This document shows positions 46,444 through 55,687 of a stretch of DNA of 64,000 bases, in pieces. The stretch's first letter is position 1, and each line of letters begins with the position of its first letter. Below the pieces are notes generated by a model. It saw nothing but the letters and a program-made list of their open reading frames with translations. It did not search any database and was not told the origin of the DNA. A program made the position numbers and the translations under genes. The stretch lies in NCBI GenBank assembly GCA_051647535.1, contig JBOFEA010000015.1, positions 62,001 through 126,000 of the forward strand, in the 5' to 3' direction. This DNA comes from Brevinema_A sp051647535. GTDB lineage: Bacteria; Spirochaetota; Brevinematia; Brevinematales; Brevinemataceae.

Positions 46444-47190
46444 TTTTTATAAGATATTTTTCTCCAACTGTCAGAAAATTTAGATCAGAAGAAAATAAAC
46501 ACAAAATCGTTCTTTTAATAATTTTCGGTATGAATAAATCTAATATCTCAAGCTATTCAAATAATAAGTATTAATTCTATACTAAGAATCATAAACTACA
46601 ATAATAGTTTATAAAAAATCAATGATTAATTTTTGTACTAATGATGATCATAACCCTATATAACTAAGAACGCACTTGGAAAAATAAAACAAAGAATGAC
46701 AATTGCGTAAAAGTTATACGAAATTCTTCAAATAATGCAATTAAAGTAGATAACACAGCTATATGATGTCTGAAACTTAAAATATCCTTTAACAATATTA
46801 ATGCTTAACCTAAATTGTTTCAGCAAAATTTTTTCAAAGACATAAGAATTAATACTATCTATGATTTTTCTCTTGATCTTTATTTGAATTATATTCCTAA
46901 AAAATAGAATAATCAAGCCTATAATAATAGGCTTACTCATCGTATTATCAAAAAAAAGTATATCCCCCATTCCCTCGCATCAAGCATATTAAAAGAACAT
47001 TAGATTATCTTAATAAATTTGCTAATGGTCTATGCTAAGTATTTCGGTTCTAAGGTTCTACTAATTACTGTATACATACCTAAGCAAAATCAATGTATTT
47101 TTATTATCATTACTTTACGGTTTGTTATTATTAGTTTGGTTTAAATAAAGAAGCTTAATATCCGCATCATTTCCTTACAAAACTGTATTT
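46444..47190. other. Noncoding or eroded stretch
   Basis: About 750 bases. A minus-strand reading (46728-46970) is hydrophobic and basic, without a good start, and may be a relic of a membrane gene, but nothing is recognisable. No RNA gene seen. Confidence 0.35.
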
Positions 47191-48807
47191 CTATTTGTTT
47201 ATTAGAGATATTGTAGAAATCTCTGTCACTATACAAGATAAAAATTTCTCTTTATCTGTAATTGATGCAGTCAATTTTTTTGTTTTTGAGTCATACTCAG
47301 TATTAACAGAAATTCTATGAGGTTCAGGATGCCCTGTCCATGAAAATTCATTAGTTAATTCTAAAAAAAACGGACAAATAGTTGCGTTTGTATTATTTGT
47401 ATTTTTTCTGAATGTGAGATAGCTTTGTTGATATATTTCTCTTGCTGCACTAACGAAATATCTTTTCTGAATATTTGTTTTAACAATTTCTTGATTTATA
47501 CAAAATGCATAAGGATCAAATATAAATGATTCCTTATTTTCCGGCATTTTTTCAGAATTTTGATCATCTCCGTGATATGTGACCGTTGTTAGTATTCCTT
47601 GATATTTGAATGGTGTTGTGTACTTGATAAAATCAGCATACAAAGAATTCAACTCTTGTTCATGTTGTTTTTTAAATTCAAGATAATCATTATTAAAATT
47701 AGAAGACGATATAGCAGAAAATGCGGTTATTAATACATCTAGTTTAGTTACAATTTCTTGAATTTGTGTGATTGGCAATTCATCGTAAGGAACAAGAAAT
47801 CCCCAAAATTTATTTTCATAAGGATTGTCGATTGATTTTTTAAGAGTAGTTTGGAAAGCCCGCATTTTATGAATAGTATCACATGCTGAATCCCAAATAT
47901 CTTGATTTAAATTTGGACTATTCATAAGAGTTTGAATTTTGATAAATAAGTTTTTATCTTGTATTTTTAAAAGATATTGAGAAATCTGAGGAAGAGACGT
48001 CCAAGGTGAAATAAATATTTTAGCAACAGATGCATTTTCTTTCTTGGCAATATCTGCAAAATTTTCAAACCCACTATTCAGCTGATCAATAGTTTGAATA
48101 TTTTGAGCTACCCCTATTCCAAGAGCATGAAACTGAGTATTTGAATTTGTTATCGTTGAAGAAACTTCTTTTACATATTGATCTAATAACGAAAATCCTG
48201 TAGGATTTACAGACATTTTGATTTCCAAATCAGAAGAAACTTTCTTATTACTGTTAACAGAATCTGTTAATATGTCCCAAGAACCAATAAGTGAAGAATA
48301 TACTTGATATGATGAAATATAATAGTAGCCATAGGTAGATAAAAAGTGTGAGATTTTATTTTTGTATACGATAGGATCACTATTTTCTTGAGTTGTTGGA
48401 TCAAAAACATCTTTTATTGAGTCAAGAAGTTCTGCTTCTAAAAAATCAAACTCATAAGTACCCAAAACTCTAATCACTTCCTTAAAAATAATAGTATTTG
48501 TCTGCTTAATATCTAAGTTATTAACAAACTCTACATCTAAGTTTCCTGAATTTGACAGAAAACTTCCTGAAATTTTGAAAATATTGGATAATGTATCTTG
48601 TTTTGTTTGTTCTGATGTAATAATTTTTGTAATTACACTTTGAGAAATATTTTCATTGAAATTTTTTGCTATCTTTGATTTAAAGATACTGGATGATTGG
48701 CTGATATCTCCCTGTATGATGACTCCTGTTGGAGATAGATCGTTTGAAGATAGAGGGATAGAAACAGCCAAAGAATTATTGTGATAAGATATATCATTGG
48801 ATAACAT
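47191..48807 (-). CDS. MACPF-like protein (possible pore-forming family), no signal peptide
   Basis: 538-residue protein. Residues about 100-265 follow the membrane-attack-complex/perforin layout: a long N-terminal beta/helix lead-in, then KISHFLSTYGYYYISSYQVY (residues 151-170), aligning with the family signature F-x3-YGTHY, with Tyr in place of Thr and His. Later helices follow, and SVAKIFISPWTSLPQISQYL resembles the C-terminal end of MACPF domains. Residues about 400-538 are mostly beta and could be a binding module. No signal peptide or membrane segment, so release would need lysis or another secretion route. GGAGG lies 6 bases before ATG. Single gene in the accessory region. Family call tentative. 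Confidence 0.45.
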   Translation of the reverse strand: MLSNDISYHNNSLAVSIPLSSNDLSPTGVIIQGDISQSSSIFKSKIAKNFNENISQSVITKIITSEQTKQDTLSNIFKISGSFLSNSGNLDVEFVNNLDIKQTNTIIFKEVIRVLGTYEFDFLEAELLDSIKDVFDPTTQENSDPIVYKNKISHFLSTYGYYYISSYQVYSSLIGSWDILTDSVNSNKKVSSDLEIKMSVNPTGFSLLDQYVKEVSSTITNSNTQFHALGIGVAQNIQTIDQLNSGFENFADIAKKENASVAKIFISPWTSLPQISQYLLKIQDKNLFIKIQTLMNSPNLNQDIWDSACDTIHKMRAFQTTLKKSIDNPYENKFWGFLVPYDELPITQIQEIVTKLDVLITAFSAISSSNFNNDYLEFKKQHEQELNSLYADFIKYTTPFKYQGILTTVTYHGDDQNSEKMPENKESFIFDPYAFCINQEIVKTNIQKRYFVSAAREIYQQSYLTFRKNTNNTNATICPFFLELTNEFSWTGHPEPHRISVNTEYDSKTKKLTASITDKEKFLSCIVTEISTISLINK

Positions 48808-49202
48808 TTTTAGCCTCCAAAATATTTTATTAAAAAGCTTATTAATTTTTTAATAAAAAGCTTCTATATTACATTATAGTGATAATTATATCATATTTTC
48901 CAAATATTTTCAAACAAAATTAACAATTATATAATATTTATACGTTATATTGTTAAAATATTTAGGAGAAGGTAAATATTTATATATTGATCGTGAATAA
49001 TTCCTAAATTCGATATGTATACGATCACTAATATAAGATTTCCAGCTAGAAACAACAGTGCATCATAATGAAAATAGATAAGTGACAAAATTAACAGTAA
49101 ATTAATTGAACAATAGCAACTTATAAAATATACAAAAAAAATTGTATTAACCAATTCTTATACAGTATTATTAAATATTTAATAATTTACAAAGTAAAAA
49201 TT
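48808..49202. other. Noncoding region upstream of the MACPF-like gene
   Basis: Promoter region of the leftward gene. TAAAAAGCTT occurs twice (48831-48840 and 48854-48863), 23 bases apart, also forming an imperfect inverted repeat; a possible operator. No gene recognised. Confidence 0.45.
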
Positions 49203-49604
49203 TCATTTCTGACCATAATAAGCATTTTTACCATGCTTACGAAGATAGTGTTTATCTAAGATATATTGAGGCAATTTAATTTCTTTATTTAAATATAGGG
49301 TATGAAATCCCATTTGAGCAATAGCTTCTAATACAATAGAATTTTCTACAGCTTTATCAACAGTTGCTCCCCAAGTAAATGGGCCATGACCTGTTAAAAG
49401 ACAAGCTCCTATTTCTTCTGGATTTAAAGATTTTTTTTCAAATTCTGAAACAATTTTTATTCCTGTATAGTGTTCATAAGATTCTTCTACTTCTGCTTGC
49501 GACAACACTGATAAACAAGGCACATCTCCATAGAAATAATCTGCATGAGTGGTTCCCTGAATAGGAATATCGAGATCCGATTGAGCCCAAGTAGTTGCAT
49601 AGGA
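49203..49604 (-). pseudogene. ulaF: L-ribulose-5-phosphate 4-epimerase, N-terminal part missing
   Basis: C-terminal 133 residues of an UlaF/AraD-type class II aldolase-like epimerase: YATTWAQSDLDIPIQGTTHA, DYFYGDVPC, TGHGPFTWGATVDKAVENS with the metal-binding His, and the terminal KHYLRKHGKNAYYGQ. The first about 95 residues, including the upstream HTH metal site, are absent. At 49604 the match ends abruptly where a truncated ulaA begins on the other strand. No start codon or ribosome-binding site remains. The ula enzymes convert L-ascorbate 6-phosphate to xylulose 5-phosphate; this copy cannot work. Confidence 0.85.
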
Positions 49605-49988
49605 CAATTTATTGCTATTGCAGGGTTATTGATTTTCAAATCACCCATTATGATTATTCCGGGATTCGTTCCTTTATTCTTCGATAATGCAACAATTGCT
49701 GTTTTCGCAAATAAACGTGGTGGAGTACGTGCGGCAACAATCATTCCATTCATTTCAGGTGTTATTCAGGTAGTTGGTGGAGCATTGGCTGCTTGGTATT
49801 TCCAACTTTATCAATATGGTGGATGGCATGGAAATATTGACTTCTCGACTTTCTGGCTTGTTGCGGGAATTTTCCTCAAAACAGCTCCAATTGTAGCATC
49901 AATAACATTGATTATTTTAATGCTTATTATTCCACAATTGCAATACAAAAATAATAAAGAACACTACTGGAAACATGAAGAAAACTAA
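49599..49988 (+). pseudogene. ulaA: PTS ascorbate permease IIC (UlaA), N-terminal two thirds missing
   Basis: C-terminal about 130 residues of the ascorbate-specific IIC permease: IGQFIAIAGLLIFKSPIMII, PGFVPLFFDNATIAVFANKR and GGVRAATIIPFISGVIQVVG align with E. coli UlaA. The normal protein is about 460 residues; everything before residue about 330 is missing, cut at the junction with ulaF. The intact downstream order ulaB-ulaD-ulaE shows this was the head of a ula operon. Confidence 0.87.
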
Positions 49989-50000
49989 TAGGAGTTAACA

Positions 50001-50273
50001 ATGAAAATTTTAGTATGCTGTATCAGTGGTATGGGATCTTCCCAAATCATCAAAATGAAAATAAAAAATGTCCTTGAAAAACTCAATCTTGAAGGATCAA
50101 TAGAACACAAAACCTTAGGTGAAGCAAAAAGTATTGCTAAAAATTATGATCTTATCTTTTGTTCTTTGGCATTAGTTGACAATTTCAAAGATACAAAAAA
50201 TGTTATGGGACTCAAGAACTTACTTTCTGAAACTGAAATCGAAACTGCACTCAAAGAAAATGGTTTAGGATAA
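50001..50273 (+). CDS. ulaB: PTS ascorbate-specific EIIB component
   Basis: Passes phosphate to ascorbate during uptake through UlaA. 90 residues, P-loop VCCISGMGSSQIIKMKI with the phosphorylated Cys at position 7 (E. coli VCGNGQGSSMIMKMKV). AGGAG lies before ATG, 12 bases after the ulaA stop. With UlaA truncated it has no visible partner, and no EIIA gene is present between it and ulaD. Confidence 0.88.
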   Translation: MKILVCCISGMGSSQIIKMKIKNVLEKLNLEGSIEHKTLGEAKSIAKNYDLIFCSLALVDNFKDTKNVMGLKNLLSETEIETALKENGLG

Positions 50274-50283
50274 GGAGAATATA

Positions 50284-50940
50284 ATGGCATTACCTTTATT
50301 ACAACTAGCTCTTGATAACACCTCTTTGGAAGATGTATTAGAAAGTACTAGAATTCTAGTTTCTGAATTGGACGTTATTGAAGCTGGAACTGTACTAATG
50401 ACAACAGCCGGTACTCAAGCACTTCGAGCCTTGAGAGCTCTTTATCCTGATCATATTATTGTGTCTGATATTAAAGTAGCTGATGCTGGTGGATTATTAG
50501 CAAAAACAATGATTGGTGAAAACGGAGCAAATTGGATGACGGTTATCTGTGCTGCTCCTATTGCAACCTTTGAAACAGCATTAAACGAAGCTCAAAAATA
50601 TCCGAATGGAGATATTCAAGCAGAACTGTTTGGTAATTGGACTTTTGAAGAAGCTACAGAATGGCGAAAAATTGGCATTAAACAAGCTATTTATCATCGT
50701 GGTCGTGATGCTCAAGCAGCCGGACAAACATGGGGGGAAATAGATATTCAAAAAATTGCACGCTTAGCAAAAATGGGCTTTGAAGTATCAGTAACCGGTG
50801 GATTAGAGATTTCTGATCTTCGCTTATTCAAAGGTATCCCTGTGAAGGCATTTATTGCTGGTCGAACCCTTCGAGATGCAGTAGATCCCATAGTAGAAGC
50901 TCGTGGCTTTAAAGACGAAATGGCAAAATGGTGGTCATAA
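50284..50940 (+). CDS. ulaD: 3-keto-L-gulonate-6-phosphate decarboxylase
   Basis: OMP-decarboxylase-fold enzyme: decarboxylates 3-keto-L-gulonate 6-phosphate to L-xylulose 5-phosphate. Full length, 218 aa, with LQLALDNTSLEDVLE, VSDIKVADAGG (D-x-K-x-x-D metal/catalytic motif), YHRGRDAQAAGQTWGEIDI and FIAGRTLRDAVDP all matching UlaD. AAGGAG lies before ATG. Appears intact, unlike its neighbours. Confidence 0.93.
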   Translation: MALPLLQLALDNTSLEDVLESTRILVSELDVIEAGTVLMTTAGTQALRALRALYPDHIIVSDIKVADAGGLLAKTMIGENGANWMTVICAAPIATFETALNEAQKYPNGDIQAELFGNWTFEEATEWRKIGIKQAIYHRGRDAQAAGQTWGEIDIQKIARLAKMGFEVSVTGGLEISDLRLFKGIPVKAFIAGRTLRDAVDPIVEARGFKDEMAKWWS

Positions 50941-50941
50941 A

Positions 50942-51801
50942 ATGGCGTGGCTAGGACTATATGAAAAAGCAATCCCTAAGGATATTCCTTGGGGGGAGCG
51001 TTTAACGATAACAAAAGAGTTAGGTTTTGATTTTTTAGAAATGTCGATTGATGAAAGCGATGAGCGTTTGGCACGATTAGATTGGTCTTTAGAGCAAAAA
51101 CGAGAATTAGTTGCTTTATCACAGAATATAGAAGTACCAATTGTATCTATATGTCTCAGCGCGGGCATAGACGATTTCCGTATGGATCTAAAGATTCTCA
51201 TACTGTTCAAAAAGCTCGTGAAATTATGGATAAAGCTTTAGACTTTGCTCAACATTGCAGTATTCGCAACATTCAAATAGCCGGTTATGATGTTTATTAT
51301 GAAGAAAGTACCGATCAGTCGAAAAATCAATTCAAAGAAGAGTTGGCAAAAGCTGTAGAAAAAGCTGCAACACGTCAAATTATGCTTTCTATTGAAATTA
51401 TGGATTACCCGTTTATGAATTCTATTCATCGTTATGCGGAAATCACTAAAGAAATTAAATCACCATGGCTTACTGTTTATCCGGATGTGGGTAATTTGTC
51501 AGCGTGGTGGAATGATGTTCCTCAAGAACTGAGACAATATATTTCTCAGATCTCTGCAATCCATCTTAAAGATACATTACCCGTCACTCCAACATCATTA
51601 GGACAATTTCGAGATTTAACCATCGGAGAAGGAAAAGTAAATTTTGATTCCATTTTTCACACTTTAAAAGAAATCAATTATCAAGGTTCTTTTGTATTAG
51701 AAATTTGGGGAGATAATGTTGTTGACTATCAGGCAAATATCAAAAAATCTAAAGAATTCATTTTACAAAAGATGAAAGAAAATCGTTATCTTTTAAAATA
51801 A
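50942..51801 (+). pseudogene. ulaE: L-xylulose/ribulose-5-phosphate 3-epimerase with a frameshift
   Basis: Reads LGLYEKAIPKDIPWGERLTI and ELGFDFLEMSIDESDERLARL up to VSICLSA, then loses frame at about 51161-51166. The match resumes in another frame with HRRFPYGSKDSHTVQKAREIM through YDVYYEES, EIMDYPFMNSIHRYAEI and the end. E. coli UlaE reads CLSAHRRFP at this point, so two bases were gained or one lost in GCGGGCAT. Apart from that the gene is complete (about 286 residues). It starts one base after the ulaD stop codon. Confidence 0.9.
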
Positions 51802-52014
51802 ATATCCCATAAAGTGAAAATAAAATTTATCAAGTTGATTATAAAATATTCAACTCAGGATCATATATTCGAAATACTTCAAAGAATCAAAAGAATATCA
51901 CATAAGGAAATATCACAATTATATAATATATCCTTACTTACAATAAATTCATTATATTTTGTTAACATAATTAGTTTATTACTTCCTTAAATTTGATATT
52001 ACAATCTCTCAAAT
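51802..52014. other. Noncoding spacer after the ula locus
   Basis: AT-rich, no gene and no clear ulaE terminator seen. Confidence 0.4.
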
Positions 52015-52048
52015 TAAAAAAGAGGCTCCTAACGAACCTCTTTTTTAT
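52015..52048 (-). terminator. Terminator of the 52.1-52.6 kb lipoprotein gene
   Basis: On the minus strand AAAAAAGAGG / CCTCTTTTTT with an 11-base loop. Confidence 0.8.
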
Positions 52049-52074
52049 TATATATCACTATTTCTAAAGTAGAA

Positions 52075-52563
52075 TTATTTTGTTTTACCTATTATTTCAG
52101 CTTGAGTCGGAAGATTACCAATAGTAGTATCCCAGTTTATATTTTCTTTGGAAAACATTCGAACTAGTGATTCTTCAGGTTTACCACCAGTGTTTATTAC
52201 CCCATGTTTTATTAATTGAGTATCTTGCATGGTGTATCCGGTATAAGCTGTGGCGTTGCTTAAATCTTCCTTTGCAAGTATAAATCTGTCTCCATTAACT
52301 GAATCAAACATCTTTGCCGTAGAAGTATCACCTATTACAAATTCACCTGTATTGTTAAATGTAAGTAATTTTTTACTTAATATATTATTAGAGTAAGAAT
52401 AGTATTTCTTATTATTAAATTTTTCAATAAATTCTTTTGCTTCCGGTGTAATGTCAGGTTTAATGTCAGGTATAGTAGTAGTATTCCCTTCTTCCGGTGC
52501 TGTAGTGCAAGATCCTAGCAAAACAGATAAAATAATTAAATAATTTATTATGTTAGTTTTCAT
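52075..52563 (-). CDS. Hypothetical lipoprotein
   Basis: 162 residues. Signal MKTNIINYLIILSVLLGSC with lipobox LGSC, then a Pro/Thr-rich linker (TTTIPDIKPDITP) and a compact soluble domain with no recognised family. AAGGAG lies 5 bases before ATG 52563. Single gene with its own terminator, divergent from the restriction-modification genes. Confidence 0.72.
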   Translation of the reverse strand: MKTNIINYLIILSVLLGSCTTAPEEGNTTTIPDIKPDITPEAKEFIEKFNNKKYYSYSNNILSKKLLTFNNTGEFVIGDTSTAKMFDSVNGDRFILAKEDLSNATAYTGYTMQDTQLIKHGVINTGGKPEESLVRMFSKENINWDTTIGNLPTQAEIIGKTK

Positions 52564-52705
52564 AAAAAACTCCTTATAAAATATGTCTATAAATATAATA
52601 TAATAAATTTTAGTCCAATTATTATTAAAATATTTCGCAATTATATAGAATAGGGCTTAAAACTAAATAAATTGATAATAAACCCGATATATAATAGAAT
52701 TAAAT

Positions 52706-52748
52706 TTGACAAACAAAAAAGGTATATACAATATGGACAGACAGACAG
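52706..52748 (+). promoter_or_regulatory. Likely promoter and short ACAG repeat before the restriction-modification genes
   Basis: TTGACA (52706-52711) with TACAAT (52727-52732), spacer 15, followed by three tandem ACAG units (52737-52748) in the 5' leader. GAGGAG precedes ATG 52780. Confidence 0.5.
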
Positions 52749-52779
52749 ATAGTAATATAATTAATAAGAGGAGATTTTA

Positions 52780-54678
52780 ATGTCCTCTGTTAATGAACGA
52801 ATCACAGAAGACATAGTTAGAGATTGGTTAAAATCGGATTCTTTATACGAAAAATTAAAAGTTGAAGAACAAAAATCTAAAAGTCCTAAAATACAAAAAT
52901 TATTAAAAAATGCTTCCAAATCTGGCAGTGGATTAGGTAAACCAGAATTTTTAGTATCTGATTTCGTAAAGCCTTATGATAATTTATTGCTAGTTATAGA
53001 ATGTAAAGCAGAAACAAAATATCATGAGAGCAAAACAGGCGATCAATATTCACAATATGCCGTTGATGGAGTGAAATTGTATGCTTCGTACTTGTCAAAA
53101 GAATACGATGTAATTGCTATTGCTGTAAGTGGTGAAGATGAGAAAGATTTAAAAATCTCTTATTCTTATTGGAAAAATGGACATGAAGATAATTCTTTAT
53201 CTTTCAAAGAAGATCATTTTTATAAAATAGAAGAATTACAAGAAATTTTACAACCTACTATTGTTAAAACTGTAGCTTTAGAAGAATTAAGAAAATTTGC
53301 TCAAAAATTAAATGTTGACTTACATAAATATAATGTTCCTGAAGACAAACGAGTGTTTTTGATGAGTGGTATTTTATTAGCATTAGACAACCCTCAATTT
53401 GAAAAAGGATATAATGCCGTCGATAAAGATGGAAAAAAACAAAGCCCTGAAAAATTAGCAAAATCCCTTGTAAATACAATCACTAGTGAATTATCAGATA
53501 AAAATGTTGCTTTATTAAAAAAAGATACTCTCACAGAACAATATAAATTTATAGAATTACACCATGATTTAACTGAGTTTGATGAATCATTAGAAGTAAA
53601 ACAACAACCTCAAAAATTAGAGCAAATTATTACAGATATTAATACAAATGTAAAACAATATCTCAATGCCAATAAAGGTAATACTATCGACGCTATCGGA
53701 GAAATGTATACAGAGTTTTTAAGATATGCGAATAACGATAGCAATTTAGGGATTGTATTGACACCACCTCATGTCACAGATTTGATGTGTGAATTAGTGG
53801 ACTTAAAAGTCAGTAAAGACCATATTGATACGGTAGTTGATACATGTTGTGGAACTGGTGGATTTTTAATCGCTGCGATGACTAAAATGATAGAAAAAGC
53901 GAAAGGTGATCAAGAAATTATCAAAAAAATCAAAGAAAAACATCTTGTAGGTATTGAGTTACAGGCCAACATTCATGCTTTAGCATGTGCGAACATGATA
54001 TTACATGGTGATGGTAAATCTCATGTTATACAAGGAAATAGTTTTGATTTATCATCTGAAAATCAAAAATCACTATCAAACAAACCTTTAAATAAAGCAT
54101 TATTAAACCCACCTTATAAAAAAGGGGCTTCCCAAATTGTCCAATTAGAATTTATTGAAAGAGCCTGTAATCTGGTACAGACTGACGGTTTATGTTGTGC
54201 TATTGTACAGATGAGCTGTGGTATTAAATCAGATACCAAACAAATCAGAAATAGAATTTTAAAAAAGCACACTTTAGAAGCTGTTATTTCTATGCCTGAT
54301 GATTTATTTTATCCAACAGGTGTAGTTACTTGTATTATGATTTTTAAAGCACATAGTCCCCATCCTACAAATAAAAAAACATGGTTTGGTTATTTAAAAG
54401 ATGACGGTTTTGAAAAACGTAAAAATGTAGGGCGTGTTGACTATCGAGGAAAGTGGCAAGATATTAAACAAGAATTTTTAGATTTGTATACGAATAGAGA
54501 AGTCAAAAGTGGTTTATCTGTATTACAACAAGTGACAGGCGATGACGAGTGGTGTGCTGAGGCTTATATGGAAACCGACTATACTCAACTCACTCAAGAA
54601 GATTTTAAAGAAACACTCCGTAAATATGCAAGCTTTTTAGTAATGCAAGGTGATAGAAATGAAACTAGTGACAGTTAG
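52780..54678 (+). CDS. BcgI-like type IIB restriction-modification fusion subunit (nuclease + N6-adenine methylase)
   Basis: 632 residues. The N-terminal domain has a PD-(D/E)xK nuclease pattern: PEF with E56, then LLLVIECKAE with E74 and K76. A helical linker (about 150-300) leads to an N6-adenine methyltransferase with motif I DTCCGTGGFLIAAM (near residue 354) and motif IV NPPYKKG (near 443), plus the M-subunit pattern GEMYTEFLRYA and VLTPPHVTDLM. Both the fusion and the size resemble BcgI subunit A, which pairs with a separate specificity subunit and cuts on both sides of its site. A type I HsdM would lack the nuclease domain, and no hsdR is present. The specificity gene overlaps the 3' end. 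Confidence 0.8.
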   Translation: MSSVNERITEDIVRDWLKSDSLYEKLKVEEQKSKSPKIQKLLKNASKSGSGLGKPEFLVSDFVKPYDNLLLVIECKAETKYHESKTGDQYSQYAVDGVKLYASYLSKEYDVIAIAVSGEDEKDLKISYSYWKNGHEDNSLSFKEDHFYKIEELQEILQPTIVKTVALEELRKFAQKLNVDLHKYNVPEDKRVFLMSGILLALDNPQFEKGYNAVDKDGKKQSPEKLAKSLVNTITSELSDKNVALLKKDTLTEQYKFIELHHDLTEFDESLEVKQQPQKLEQIITDINTNVKQYLNANKGNTIDAIGEMYTEFLRYANNDSNLGIVLTPPHVTDLMCELVDLKVSKDHIDTVVDTCCGTGGFLIAAMTKMIEKAKGDQEIIKKIKEKHLVGIELQANIHALACANMILHGDGKSHVIQGNSFDLSSENQKSLSNKPLNKALLNPPYKKGASQIVQLEFIERACNLVQTDGLCCAIVQMSCGIKSDTKQIRNRILKKHTLEAVISMPDDLFYPTGVVTCIMIFKAHSPHPTNKKTWFGYLKDDGFEKRKNVGRVDYRGKWQDIKQEFLDLYTNREVKSGLSVLQQVTGDDEWCAEAYMETDYTQLTQEDFKETLRKYASFLVMQGDRNETSDS

Positions 54679-55618
54679 TGATTTATTTGATGTTAAATAT
54701 GGTGTTAATTTAGAATTAAATGTATTGACTGAATGTGATTCAGATAGTGGTATTCCTTTTGTTTCAAGAACTACTAGTAATAATGGGATCAGTGCTTATG
54801 TATTGCCAATAAAAAATATAAAACCTAATCCAGCTCATACAATTTCAGTCGCTGGGGGTGGTTCTGTAATGGAATCATTTTACCAAAAAGAACCATATTA
54901 TAGTGGACGTGATTTGTTTTACTTAACACCAAAAGAAGAAATGACAGATAATGAAATGTTATTTTATTGCACTTGTCTAAGAGCAAATAAATATAAATAT
55001 AACTATGGTCGACAAGCTAACTCAACATTAAAAGATTTATTAATCCCTGATCGCTCTGAAATCCCTGAGTGGGTTTATACTACTCAATTTGAAGTACCTA
55101 GTGATAAGCCTATTATATCTCAAGACACCCCAAAAATCGATACGAGTACGTGGAAAGAATTTCGCTATGATGAGATTTTTGAGATTTCTAGGGGAAACAG
55201 TAAGTACGATGAAACCTCAATAGGAAATTTTGAATATCCTTTAATAGGAGCATCTCAAAATGATAATGGTTGTGGAGGTGAATATGTTTCATTCTATGAT
55301 TATGAGGGCCTGTTTATAACTGTCGGTAATGGTGGAAATACAGGTTGTGGACAAACATTTTTTCAATCGGGTAAATTTTCTGCTAAAAGCACAGCTAATT
55401 TATTACAATTGAAGACCTGCACATTAAACAAGTATATAGCAATGTTTTTAGTTACACTAATTAAAGAAGAGCAATATCGATATAATTTTGGACGAGGATG
55501 GGGGCTAGATAGAATGCGAGATTCTATCATAAAACTCCCTGTAGACTCTCAAGGTAATCCCGACTGGGACTACATGGAAAACTATATCAAAACATTACCT
55601 TATAGCTCTTCACTCTAA
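54659..55618 (+). CDS. Restriction-modification specificity subunit (BcgI B-like)
   Basis: 319 residues, two target-recognition halves. The first is about residues 1-140 (VSDLFDVKYGVNLELN, TISVAGGGSVMESFYQKEPY, YGRQANSTLKDLLIP). The second is about 165-319 (EFRYDEIFEISRGNSKYDET, FITVGNGGNTGCGQTFFQSG, NFGRGWGLDRMRDSIIKLPV). This is the usual bipartite layout that reads a split DNA site. ATG 54659 has AAGGTG upstream and overlaps the methylase end by 20 bases, implying coupled translation. The recognition sequence cannot be predicted by eye. Confidence 0.82.
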   Translation: MKLVTVSDLFDVKYGVNLELNVLTECDSDSGIPFVSRTTSNNGISAYVLPIKNIKPNPAHTISVAGGGSVMESFYQKEPYYSGRDLFYLTPKEEMTDNEMLFYCTCLRANKYKYNYGRQANSTLKDLLIPDRSEIPEWVYTTQFEVPSDKPIISQDTPKIDTSTWKEFRYDEIFEISRGNSKYDETSIGNFEYPLIGASQNDNGCGGEYVSFYDYEGLFITVGNGGNTGCGQTFFQSGKFSAKSTANLLQLKTCTLNKYIAMFLVTLIKEEQYRYNFGRGWGLDRMRDSIIKLPVDSQGNPDWDYMENYIKTLPYSSSL

Positions 55619-55687
55619 AAACATTGATTAATTAGAATATCAACACTACTATTTTTACTTTGAGTAAATTTCTGTGAAGCAGAGTTT

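Noticed and set aside
46728..46970. 80-codon hydrophobic, basic reading frame
   Set aside because: The only GAGGG-like site abuts the ATG and no family is recognisable; noted only as a possible relic.
48945..49154. 69-codon hydrophobic reading frame
   Set aside because: No ribosome-binding site, extreme AT composition that favours Ile/Leu/Tyr codons by chance, and no recognisable family.
49545..49988. 147-codon frame that would give ulaA a new start
   Set aside because: The first 18 codons are antisense ulaF sequence; the UlaA match only begins at 49599, so this is a junction artefact, not a real start.
52780..55618. Ordinary type I restriction system (HsdM/HsdS)
   Set aside because: No HsdR translocase is present, and the M subunit carries its own nuclease motif at the N-terminus, which fits BcgI-like type IIB better.
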